The translations under genes and the position numbers were made by a program. Shown here piece by piece: positions 1-6,749 of a stretch of 6,767 nucleotides of DNA; the stretch's first letter is position 1; every line of letters starts with the position of its first letter. The DNA is from Thermoleophilaceae bacterium (GTDB lineage: Bacteria; Actinomycetota; Thermoleophilia; Solirubrobacterales; Thermoleophilaceae): NCBI GenBank assembly GCA_013813135.1, contig JACCSF010000413.1:1-6767 (forward strand), written 5' to 3'. The notes beneath the pieces are model-generated. The model was not told the DNA's origin, did not search any database, and worked only from the letters and a program-made list of their open reading frames with translations.

Positions 1-1034
1 GCCACGAGGCGGTGCTGCTGACCAGCCATCCGGACACCGCCGAGGGCACTCGCGTGGCGGCTCGTCACGTGAACCTGGGGCCGAAGCTGGGCGCGCGCAC
101 CTGGCCCCGGCTCGCCGCCACCTGGCCTCTGGTGCTGCGCCGGCTGCGCCGCGAGCTGGAGCGCGAGGCGCCCTTCGACGTGTTGCTGCTGCACTTCAAG
201 AAGGAGCAGCTGCTCGCGCCGCGCCTGCCGGGCGAGCTGCGCGCGCGGATCGCCTGGGCGGAATGGGGGCCCGTGCCGGCCCTGCTGCGGCACGGCATGC
301 CGAACCGCCTGTACAGGCGCGCCGCGGATGACGTGGCGGCGGTGCTGGCGATCTCCGACGGCACCAGGCGGTCGCTGATCGACGCGGGCGTGCCGGCACA
401 GCGGATCGCGATTGTGCCCAACGCCATCGACCCTTCGCGCTTCCGCCCGCTGCCCGAGGCAGGCGCCGCTCACCGCCGCGCGCTCGGAGTGCCCGATGAC
501 GCGTTCACGATCGGCTGCCTGACGCGCTTCAACTCCAAGAAACGCAACGAGGTGGCGATCGACGCCGCGGTGCGGCTGGCGCGCGATCCGGGGCCGCCGG
601 TGCACCTGCTGATGATCGGCGAGGGCGAGACGGAGGCCGAGCTGCGCACGCGTGCCGCTCCGCTCGGAGACGCGGCCCACTTCGTGCCGAGCAGCGGCGC
701 CGAACCGGCCGAGCTGCTGTCCGGCTGCGACGTCGTGGTCTTCTGCCCTTCCCCCACCGAGGGCGAGCCGCTGGCGATCTCGATCGGGATGCTGGCCGAG
801 CGGCCCGTGGTGGCGACCGCCGCCGAGGGCGCCACCGGGCTCGTGGAGCCCGGCACCGGGGCGATCGCGGTCCCCGACCACGACGAGGCCGCCGTCGCCG
901 CGCTGCTCGCCGGCTACCGGGGCGACCCGGCGAGAACCACTTCCGAGGGTCGCGCGGCACGCCGGCTCGCCGCCGCCCGCCACGACCCTGCCGTCGTCGG
1001 GGAGCGCGCCGAGGGGCTGCTCAGGCGCGTCTAG
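1..1034 (+). CDS. Glycosyltransferase family 4 protein (GT-B fold), 5' end cut by the window
   Basis: Probable cytoplasmic or membrane-associated glycosyltransferase that moves a sugar from a nucleotide-sugar donor to a growing lipid-linked oligosaccharide. The frame is open from the first base; the GTG at 12 is the first start-like codon, but the residues before it (HEA, then VLLTSHPD) read as the second strand of a GT-B N-domain, so perhaps 25-35 residues are missing upstream (inference). Numbering from that GTG, the linker to the donor domain is VPNAIDPSRFRP (135-146), followed by the donor-domain opening TRFNSKKRNE (171-180), the IGEGETEAEL strand (202-211) and PSPTEGEPLAI (246-256). The family EX7E motif begins at E250, but its second Glu is replaced by I258. 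The RPVVAT strand after it is normal. The stop overlaps the stop of the convergent membrane-protein gene. Donor and acceptor cannot be read from the sequence. The glycosyltransferase fold is secure; activity is less so. Confidence 0.88.
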   Translation, partial: HEAVLLTSHPDTAEGTRVAARHVNLGPKLGARTWPRLAATWPLVLRRLRRELEREAPFDVLLLHFKKEQLLAPRLPGELRARIAWAEWGPVPALLRHGMPNRLYRRAADDVAAVLAISDGTRRSLIDAGVPAQRIAIVPNAIDPSRFRPLPEAGAAHRRALGVPDDAFTIGCLTRFNSKKRNEVAIDAAVRLARDPGPPVHLLMIGEGETEAELRTRAAPLGDAAHFVPSSGAEPAELLSGCDVVVFCPSPTEGEPLAISIGMLAERPVVATAAEGATGLVEPGTGAIAVPDHDEAAVAALLAGYRGDPARTTSEGRAARRLAAARHDPAVVGERAEGLLRRV

Positions 1035-2437
1035 CCGGGCCGCATCGCCAGACGGCGCATGACGGCGAGCAATCCGCCCATTGCGCCGACGAGCGCGGTG
1101 AAACGGGGGTCCAGGCCCGTGAACGAGCCGACGGTCTCGACAACCGCGAGCGCCAGGAACCCGCACAGCAGCGCCAGGCCGGCGGCCGACAACAACGGAT
1201 CCGCGCTACGTCGCCAGACCTGCCAGCCCATCGCCAGGCAGGTGCCCATCACGGCGAGATAGGCCAGCAGGCCCAGGATCCCCAGCTTCAGCCACCACCA
1301 CAGCGCGACGACGTGGGTATAGCTGCGTCCGTTCTCGTGATCCACTCCCAGCGGGTGCGTGGCGGTCCACTGGCCGCCTAGCCCCAGACCGGATATCGGA
1401 TGCTGGCGGATCTCGGTGGCCACGTTCTGGAGCTCGTCGATCCGGTAGCGGTCCTGCGCGTTACGCTCGATCTTCGACGGCTCGAGCGAGCGAGCGCGCT
1501 CGACGATCGGGTCCTCTGCCTGCAGCGGCTGGAGCGAGAGCATCCAGACCGCCACCGCCAGCAGCAGCGCGGCCACGAAGGCCAGGCGGCGCCCGAGCGG
1601 CCTGGAGCCGAGCAGGACGACGAGCAGCACCCCAAGCGCCGCCCCGATCCAAAACGAGCGGCGGAACGACAGCACAAGCGAGAGCACCAACAGCGGCGAC
1701 CCGGCAAGCACCCAGATCGGCAGGCGGGCGCGCAGCTGCAGCGCCGCCACGACACCGAGGATGGCCAGCAGCACCAGCCAATTGGCGGTCGGCTCGTAGT
1801 AGGTGATGGTCGCGCCCTCCACCACTATCCCGACGCCGGCTGCCACGCCGATCACGCCCAGTGCCGCCTTCACCAGCGCGATCGCCACGCCGAAGGCGAG
1901 GGCTCCGCGCACCTGGCGCTCCGTCTCGACCACGTTCACGACCAGCAGCGGCACGATCGGCAGCCAGGCGAGCTGGCGCGCGGCGAACACCAGATCCTTC
2001 CCCCCGATGCCTGAGAACGCCCCGGTGACGGCCCCCGCCGCGGCGGCCAGCACCACCAGCATCAGCGGCAGCGTGAGGGGGCCCGCCAGCCGCGCCGGGC
2101 GCTCGGCGCGGAGCCGGTCGATCAGCACCGCCAGGACCGCCAGGGCGAGGAGGCACTCCATGGGCGTCGGCCCTATCGGCAGCGGCTCGTAGATCCCTCT
2201 GGCGAAGCCGAGAAGGTCGTCGCTGCGGCCCTCGCAGATCACCATCAGCGCCACTACCAGCCCCACCGTCACACGCGCGCGCTGGAGCAGCGCCAGGGCC
2301 GCGGCGGCCGCGAGCGGCAGGACGAGCGCCCCGGACCCATAGCGCACGGCCGCCAGCGCCACAAGCGCCAGGCCGGCACCCGCCGACGCGACCGCAACCC
2401 GGGAGGGCCCGGGGGCACGCATGCTGAGAGCGGACAT
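1031..2437 (-). CDS. O-antigen ligase/polymerase family (Wzy-like) integral membrane protein
   Basis: A 468-residue, strongly hydrophobic protein with roughly ten or more predicted membrane segments, for example near residues 13-31, 36-52, 57-68, 95-106, 121-140, 155-170, 178-205, 218-234, 240-256, 262-276, 284-301, 376-400, 415-435 and 445-460. Near the middle, LSFRRSFWIGA (256-266) matches the start of the Wzy_C/O-antigen ligase domain. A large extracytoplasmic loop (about 302-375) follows. It contains ERNAQDRYRIDEL (324-336) and the TEIRQHPISGLGLG stretch (341-354), the hallmark 'hPi.G.G' element, and then a His-containing THVVALWWWLKLG segment (374-386) in place of the usual HN..L. The family polymerises undecaprenyl-linked repeat units or ligates glycans outside the membrane. 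Polymerase is the likelier role beside a Wzz-type gene, but sequence alone does not separate Wzy from a ligase. The start at 2437 has no upstream Shine-Dalgarno; an alternative ATG lies five codons in (2422). It is divergent from the plus-strand operon. Confidence 0.85.
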   Translation of the reverse strand: MSALSMRAPGPSRVAVASAGAGLALVALAAVRYGSGALVLPLAAAAALALLQRARVTVGLVVALMVICEGRSDDLLGFARGIYEPLPIGPTPMECLLALAVLAVLIDRLRAERPARLAGPLTLPLMLVVLAAAAGAVTGAFSGIGGKDLVFAARQLAWLPIVPLLVVNVVETERQVRGALAFGVAIALVKAALGVIGVAAGVGIVVEGATITYYEPTANWLVLLAILGVVAALQLRARLPIWVLAGSPLLVLSLVLSFRRSFWIGAALGVLLVVLLGSRPLGRRLAFVAALLLAVAVWMLSLQPLQAEDPIVERARSLEPSKIERNAQDRYRIDELQNVATEIRQHPISGLGLGGQWTATHPLGVDHENGRSYTHVVALWWWLKLGILGLLAYLAVMGTCLAMGWQVWRRSADPLLSAAGLALLCGFLALAVVETVGSFTGLDPRFTALVGAMGGLLAVMRRLAMRPG

Positions 2438-2440
2438 CTG

Positions 2441-2457
2441 AGTCGAGTGTAAGTCGA
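2441..2457. repeat. Tandem TCGACT repeat bracketing the candidate -10
   Basis: On the minus strand TCGACT occurs twice, separated by TACAC. On the plus strand the copies are AGTCGA at 2441-2446 and 2452-2457. The start-to-start distance is 11 bases, about one helical turn, and the candidate -10 falls between the copies and overlaps one of them by a base. The second copy contains the palindrome GTCGAC. This arrangement would suit a repressor or activator binding direct half-sites, but six-base repeats can occur by chance. Confidence 0.35.
2446..2451 (-). promoter_or_regulatory. Candidate -10 element for the Wzy-like gene
   Basis: Read on the minus strand this is TACACT, matching TATAAT at four of six positions and the TANNNT form common in actinobacteria. 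Eight bases separate it from the ATG at 2437, so transcription starting at the usual distance would begin at or one or two bases before the start codon. No good -35 is visible at 16-19 bases; CCGGCG or TTTTCC are the nearest sequences. The placement is seen in the sequence; promoter activity is inference. Confidence 0.35.
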
Positions 2458-2528
2458 CACAGGAGATCCGCCGGAAAAATCAGTTGCCCCATCCGGCCAA
2501 AGTCATGCGATGCTGGGGTTGAACTGGC

Positions 2529-4013
2529 ATGAGTGCGGTCACTCAGATCGATCCGCACGCCTCCGCCCCGCCGCCGATCACTCACCCGGCGCCATCTCGC
2601 GGCTCGGCGTGGAACTACGCCCTCGAACGGGAGGGCTGGACGTCCCTGCTCGTATTCGCGGACGCGCTGGCGTCGCTGCTCGCTGTCCTGATCGCGCTGG
2701 CGGTCACCGACACGCCCCTGGTCACGACCCCCGAGTACGCGGCGCTGTTCGCGCTGCCGGTGGCGGTGCCGGCGATGCTTCACGTGCGCGGGGTCTACCG
2801 GCGCCGTGTGCGCATCGCGCTGCGCGCCCTGTCGCCGATGCTGGGGGCGATCTCCGTCGCCGCCATGGCCGTGCTGACCTGGGACGTGGTCGTGTACGGC
2901 GGGGCCAACGTCGCCCCCGTGATCGGCTGGATCTGGGTCCTGACGATCCTCCTTCTGGCCGGCGCCCGCTGCGGGCTCGCCCTCGCGCGCCGCCAGGCGC
3001 GCATCAAGGGCCTGGCCGGCAAGCCGACCCTGATCGTCGGCGCCGGGGTCGTCGGCAAGGCAATCGCCCAGCGCCTCGCCGCGCAACCCGAGTACGGCCT
3101 GCACCCGGTCGGCTTCCTCGACGAGAACCCGCCCGCGCAAAACGGCAACGGCGCGCCCCACCGGATGCTCCCCGTGCTCGGTACCCCCGCGGATCTCGCC
3201 GAAGTCGCCGCGGCGCACTCGGCGGAGCACGTGATGATCGCCTTCATCGCGGAGCCGGACCAGAGCCTGCTGGCTCTCGCACGGCGCTGCGAGCAGCTCG
3301 GGCTGGAGGTCTCGCTGGTGCCGCGCCTGTTCGAGTCGATGAACGATCGCGTCGCCCTCGACTGGGTGGGCAGCCTCCCGGTGCTGGGGATCCGCCCGCT
3401 CGACCCCAAGGGCTGGCAGTTCCGCGTCAAGTACGCGCTCGACAGGCCGCTCGCGCTGCTCGGCGTGCTCGCGCTGTCGCCGCTGATGGCCGTGGTCGCG
3501 ATCGCCGTGAAGCTGAGCTCGCCTGGGCCGATCCTCTTCCGCCAGCGGCGCATCGGCCAGGACGGGCAGATCTTCGAGATGCTCAAGTTCCGCTCGATGT
3601 GCACCCCTGACGAGGCCGTGGAGTTCGTCCCGCCGCCCGGATTCGCGCCCGGCGGCATCGAAGGCCCGGACCGCCGCACCCCGATCGGCCGCTTCCTGCG
3701 CCGCTCCGGCCTCGACGAGCTTCCCCAGCTGATCAACGTGGTGCGCGGGGAGATGAGTCTGGTCGGGCCGCGCCCCGAGCGACCGGAGTTCGCGATCGCA
3801 TTCGGCGCGCAGCACGCGCGCTACACCGACCGGCACCGCGTCAAGTCCGGCATCACCGGCTGGGCCCAGGTCTCCGGGCTGCGCGGCCAGACCTCGCTGG
3901 TCGACCGCGTCGACATGGACAACTACTACATCCGGAACTGGTCGCTCTCGCTTGACCTGAAGATCGCTCTCCTGACGGTCCCGGCGGTGCTGCGGACCGG
4001 CGATGCCGCCTGA
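2529..4013 (+). CDS. Polyprenyl-phosphate glycosyl-1-phosphate transferase (exopolysaccharide-initiating sugar transferase)
   Basis: A 494-residue enzyme expected to transfer a hexose-1-phosphate (often glucose or galactose) from a UDP-sugar to undecaprenyl phosphate at the inner membrane face, the first committed step of repeat-unit assembly. The architecture is the full WbaP/WcaJ type: about four N-terminal membrane helices (near 38-60, 70-86, 98-122, 130-152), a Rossmann-like middle domain starting LIVGAGVVGKAI (168-179), and a C-terminal bacterial sugar transferase domain. The latter has the re-entrant membrane helix (about 305-328), SSPGPILFRQRRIG (330-343), KFRSM (353-357), the catalytic Asp-Glu pair D396-E397 in LDELPQL, LVGPRPERPEF (411-421) and the SGITGWAQVSGLRG element (440-453). 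Length and motifs are normal. A TGA at 2520-2522 in the same frame rules out an earlier start; the ATG at 2529 has only a weak GGGG upstream. It is first in a plus-strand operon. The sugar specificity cannot be read. Confidence 0.94.
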   Translation: MSAVTQIDPHASAPPPITHPAPSRGSAWNYALEREGWTSLLVFADALASLLAVLIALAVTDTPLVTTPEYAALFALPVAVPAMLHVRGVYRRRVRIALRALSPMLGAISVAAMAVLTWDVVVYGGANVAPVIGWIWVLTILLLAGARCGLALARRQARIKGLAGKPTLIVGAGVVGKAIAQRLAAQPEYGLHPVGFLDENPPAQNGNGAPHRMLPVLGTPADLAEVAAAHSAEHVMIAFIAEPDQSLLALARRCEQLGLEVSLVPRLFESMNDRVALDWVGSLPVLGIRPLDPKGWQFRVKYALDRPLALLGVLALSPLMAVVAIAVKLSSPGPILFRQRRIGQDGQIFEMLKFRSMCTPDEAVEFVPPPGFAPGGIEGPDRRTPIGRFLRRSGLDELPQLINVVRGEMSLVGPRPERPEFAIAFGAQHARYTDRHRVKSGITGWAQVSGLRGQTSLVDRVDMDNYYIRNWSLSLDLKIALLTVPAVLRTGDAA

Positions 4014-5130
4014 CCAGGCCCTGCGCGGCAGCTTCCGCCGGTCGGCCATCGTGCACGACTGGCTGACGATCCCTGGCGGATCGGAGAAGGTGCTGATGGA
4101 GCTGCTGGATCTGCTCCCCGAGGCCGAGGTCTTCACCTCGGTCTACGACCCGGCCCGCTGGCCCGGAGAGCTGCACAAGCGGGTGGTTCACACCTCGTTC
4201 CTGGATCGCCTTCCGGGCGCGCATAAGCACTACCCCAAGCTGCTGCCGCTCATGAACATGGCGTTCGAGTCGTTCGACCTGTCCGGCTTCGACCTGGTCG
4301 TGTCCTCCAGCCATTCGTGCGCGAAGAACGTGCTGACGGGCCCCGACGCCCTGCACGTCTGTTACTGCCACACGCCGATGCGCCACGCATGGGAGCCGCG
4401 CCACCTGGCCGGCGAGCTGGGGGGCGGCTCGGCCTTCGCAGCGCGCCTGATGCTCGGCCGCCTGCGCCGCGACGACCTCGCTGGGGCAAGCCGGCCGGAT
4501 GTCTTCGTCGCCAACTCGACACACGTCGCGGCGCGCATCCGCAAGCACTACCGCCGCGACGCCGTGGTCGTACATCCGCCTGTGGACGTGGAGCGCCACC
4601 TATACCGGCCGCGCCGCGAGGACGACTACTACCTCGTGCTCGGCCGCGTCGTGCCCTACAAGAAGGTGGAGCTGGCCGTGGGCGCCTGCGCGACGCTCGG
4701 GCGGCGCGTGAAGGTCGTGGGCGAGGGGCGCGGTCTCGAGGCGGCCCGCGCCGCGGCCGGCCGGGACGCCGAGTTCCTCGGTTTCCTGCCGGACGCCCAG
4801 GTCGACGAGCTGCTGTCCGGAGCGCGCGGACTGCTCTTCCCGGGCGAGGAGGATTTCGGGATCGTGCCTGTGGAGGCGCAGGCGGCCGGTGTGCCGGTGA
4901 TCGCCTACGGAGCCGGCGGGGTGCGCGACAGCGTCATCGAGAACGAGACCGGTGTCTTTCATGCAGAGCAGACCGTAACCTCGGTCGCGTCCGCCATCCT
5001 TCAGGCTGAGAGCATGCGGTTTGACGAGTATCGACTGAGGGCAAACGCACGCCGTTTCGCTCCGGCGCGCTTCCGCGCCGAGGTGACCGACGTCCTGCTC
5101 GAGCACGCCCCCGAGGCGGCGGCGAGGTGA
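4003..5130 (+). CDS. Glycosyltransferase family 4 protein, WbaZ-like (possible mannosyltransferase)
   Basis: A 375-residue retaining GT-B glycosyltransferase likely to add a sugar to the lipid-linked repeat unit started by the preceding gene. The N-domain opens with AIVHDWLTIPGGSEKVL (15-31), whose HDW and GG.EKV are typical of the WbaZ group, then FTSVYDP (44-50), VLTGPDALHVCYCHTPMR (110-127) and VANSTHVAARIRKHY (169-183). The interdomain element is VVHPPVD (189-195), followed by YYLVLGRVVPYKKVELAV (209-226) and a complete EX7E motif, E283 to E291, in EEDFGIVPVEAQAAG. Many relatives use GDP-mannose, but that donor is inference here. The ATG at 4003 lies inside the preceding gene (11-base overlap), which suggests translational coupling; it leaves a plausible short leader before the first strand, whereas a start at the later in-frame GTG (Val17) would remove that strand. 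No strong Shine-Dalgarno is visible. All key residues are present, so an active enzyme is expected. Confidence 0.92.
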   Translation: MPPDQALRGSFRRSAIVHDWLTIPGGSEKVLMELLDLLPEAEVFTSVYDPARWPGELHKRVVHTSFLDRLPGAHKHYPKLLPLMNMAFESFDLSGFDLVVSSSHSCAKNVLTGPDALHVCYCHTPMRHAWEPRHLAGELGGGSAFAARLMLGRLRRDDLAGASRPDVFVANSTHVAARIRKHYRRDAVVVHPPVDVERHLYRPRREDDYYLVLGRVVPYKKVELAVGACATLGRRVKVVGEGRGLEAARAAAGRDAEFLGFLPDAQVDELLSGARGLLFPGEEDFGIVPVEAQAAGVPVIAYGAGGVRDSVIENETGVFHAEQTVTSVASAILQAESMRFDEYRLRANARRFAPARFRAEVTDVLLEHAPEAAAR

Positions 5131-6749
5131 GCGCGACGCCGGATCTCCGCTTCGAGCCCGAGCGCGAGCGCGACTCCGTGGCCTACGCGTTCGGCGTGCT
5201 GCGCCGGCGTTGGCTGGTGGTGGTCCTGGCGATCGTCGCCTGCCTGGCCGCCGGCGTGGTGATCACGGGAGTGGACTCCAAGGACCGCTACGAGAGCACC
5301 TCGCGGGTGCTGTTCGGCACGTCGGCTCTGTCCGACGCCGCGCTGCAGGTGGACCGCTTCTCCCAGGACCCCGAGCGCGAAGCGGCGACCAACGTGCTGC
5401 TGGCCGGGTCCGAGGCGGTCGCGGGCGACGTCCGCCGGCGCCTCGGCCTGTCGACCTCGGTCGAGGACCTGCTCAACAAGGTGGAGGTCGAGGCGGAGCA
5501 GAACGCCAACGTGCTGAAGATCACCGCGACCGACGAGAACCCGCGCCGTGCGGCGACTCTGGCGAACGCGTTCGCCAGCGAGTTCGTGGCGTTCCGGGCG
5601 CGCGCGGACCGCCAGAGCATCGACACCGCCGAGCAGGACCTGCAGCAACAGCTCGCGGCGCTGCCGCTGGACGCCCCGGAGCGCCAGGACGTGCGCGACG
5701 CGCTGCAGCGCCTCGCCTCGTCGCGGGCGCTGGCGAACGGCGACGCCAAGGTCATCGCACGCGCCGAGGTGCCCACGGCTCCGTCGAGCCTGGGACTGGC
5801 GGAGGTACTGGCGCTGGCCGGCATCATCGGGCTCGCGCTGGGCCTGGTGGGCGCGCTTGTCGTGGAGTCGATGGACAAGCGGATCGGGGACGTGGCCAGC
5901 TTCGAGCGCGAGTACCGCCTGCGCGCGCTGGCGGTGGTCCCCCAGAAGACCTTCCGGCGACAGGGCGTGCGGTCCAACTCCGGCGATCTCGAACCATTCC
6001 GGATCCTGCGCACGGCCGTGGACTTCGCCCGGGTGACCCGCCCGGTGCGCACGGTGATGGTGACCAGTGCGGTCCGGGGCGAGGGCAAGACCAGCGTGGC
6101 GATCGGGCTGGCCCAGGCGATCGCACTCAGCGGGCGACCTGTGATCCTCGTCGAGCTCAACCTGCGGCACCCGAGCCTGGCGCGGGCATTCGGGCTGTCC
6201 GACCACGGCGGGGTGACGAGCGCGCTGCTCGGCAGCGAGCCCAACGACCTGCTGCACCGCCCGCTCAGGGAGCTCCCGGATCTCGAGGTGCTCGCGGCCG
6301 GCGTGCTGCCGCCCAACCCCGCCGAGCTGCTCGAGGCGCCGGCGCTGGACGTGATGCTGCGCAACCTGCTCCAGGACGGCAAGAAGACGCTGGTGATCGA
6401 CGCCGCGCCGCTGCTGCCGGTCGCCGACGCTCAGATCCTGCTCAACAAGCCTGCGGTCGACGCCAGCGTGGTCGTGGCACGCCAGGGCGTGACCACACGC
6501 GACCACGCTCGGCGCGCCCGGCTCGTCCTGGACGGGCACGCCGCCGCCCCGATCGGGTTGGTGGTCACCGGGCACGCGGCACGCGACGTGTACGGCTATG
6601 GCTACGGGGAGATCTGGCAGCCGGAAGCGGCTGTCGAGGAACCCACCGCCTCGACGCAAGCGGCTCCGCGACCGGCGCCGACCGCCCCGAACGGCCAGCC
6701 GCCGGCCGGCCGGCCCAGGTCGCGTTCGCGGCTGTCCTGGCTGCGCTAG
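5127..6749 (+). CDS. Wzz-type polysaccharide co-polymerase fused to a BY-kinase-like ATPase domain
   Basis: A 540-residue membrane protein of the Wzc/CpsCD type, expected to control chain length and assembly with the Wzy-like polymerase. Visible parts: a cytoplasmic N-terminus, TM1 about 29-49, an extracytoplasmic Wzz domain about 50-220 with coiled-coil-like helices near 140-200, the Pro-containing ARAEVPTAPSSLG (211-223), TM2 about 224-246, then a cytoplasmic P-loop domain. The latter contains LEPFRILRTAVDF (288-300), Walker A AVRGEGKT (315-322), Walker A' region VILVELNLRHPS (339-350), PPNPAELL (395-402) and Walker B VIDAAPLL (423-430) with PVADA (431-435). A short Tyr cluster, VYGYGYGE (488-495; Y489, Y491, Y493), resembles the autophosphorylated tail of BY-kinases. 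It is followed by about 45 Pro/Ala-rich residues ending in a basic RSRSRLSWLR. Oddly, the two Walker A' aspartates are Glu343 and Asn345, so kinase activity is uncertain. The GTG start overlaps the preceding TGA (GTGA); GAGG at 5113-5116 may be its ribosome-binding site. Confidence 0.92.
   Translation: MSATPDLRFEPERERDSVAYAFGVLRRRWLVVVLAIVACLAAGVVITGVDSKDRYESTSRVLFGTSALSDAALQVDRFSQDPEREAATNVLLAGSEAVAGDVRRRLGLSTSVEDLLNKVEVEAEQNANVLKITATDENPRRAATLANAFASEFVAFRARADRQSIDTAEQDLQQQLAALPLDAPERQDVRDALQRLASSRALANGDAKVIARAEVPTAPSSLGLAEVLALAGIIGLALGLVGALVVESMDKRIGDVASFEREYRLRALAVVPQKTFRRQGVRSNSGDLEPFRILRTAVDFARVTRPVRTVMVTSAVRGEGKTSVAIGLAQAIALSGRPVILVELNLRHPSLARAFGLSDHGGVTSALLGSEPNDLLHRPLRELPDLEVLAAGVLPPNPAELLEAPALDVMLRNLLQDGKKTLVIDAAPLLPVADAQILLNKPAVDASVVVARQGVTTRDHARRARLVLDGHAAAPIGLVVTGHAARDVYGYGYGEIWQPEAAVEEPTASTQAAPRPAPTAPNGQPPAGRPRSRSRLSWLR

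Larger units (their letters stand above)
2438..2528. promoter_or_regulatory. Divergent intergenic region between the Wzy-like gene and the polysaccharide operon
   Basis: This 91-base gap is the only clear non-coding stretch in the window, and it must serve the minus-strand membrane-protein gene and probably the plus-strand three-gene operon. It includes an A-run (2475-2479) that stands out against the GC-rich surroundings. On the minus strand a TACACT element lies just upstream of the Wzy-like start. On the plus strand I see no convincing -10/-35 pair: TTGCCC at 2484-2489 has no TANNNT-type partner at normal spacing. The plus-strand gene has only a weak GGGG (2515-2518), ten bases before its ATG, as a ribosome-binding site. 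Confidence 0.5.

Noticed and set aside
1400..2014. Plus-strand 204-codon open frame opposite the Wzy-like gene
   Set aside because: The product is Gln/His/Arg/Asp-rich, the usual antisense image of a hydrophobic membrane protein in GC-rich DNA.
2461..2465. AGGAG, a perfect-looking Shine-Dalgarno core on the plus strand
   Set aside because: No start codon lies 5-12 bases downstream. The nearest is a TTG at 2484, opening only a 12-codon frame, and the real gene starts 64 bases away.
2510..3610. Plus-strand open frame starting ATG at 2510, upstream of the transferase start
   Set aside because: It is in a different frame from the sugar transferase domain, is dominated by Arg, Pro, Ala and Gly, and shows no family motif.
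1461..4136. Very long minus-strand open frame (891 codons) spanning the membrane-protein gene, the intergenic region and the initiating transferase
   Set aside because: Its translation is rich in Arg, Gly, Asp, His and Gln with no recognisable domain, and it lies antisense to or out of frame with two genes that have clear family motifs. Long empty frames are expected in such GC-rich DNA.
3853..4599. 248-codon minus-strand open frame opposite the second glycosyltransferase
   Set aside because: No domain signature, and it covers well-conserved GT4 motifs on the other strand.
5001..6659. 552-codon minus-strand open frame opposite the Wzz/kinase gene
   Set aside because: Low-complexity Arg/His/Gln/Asp/Val composition and no motif; a mirror of the strong codon bias of the true gene on the plus strand.
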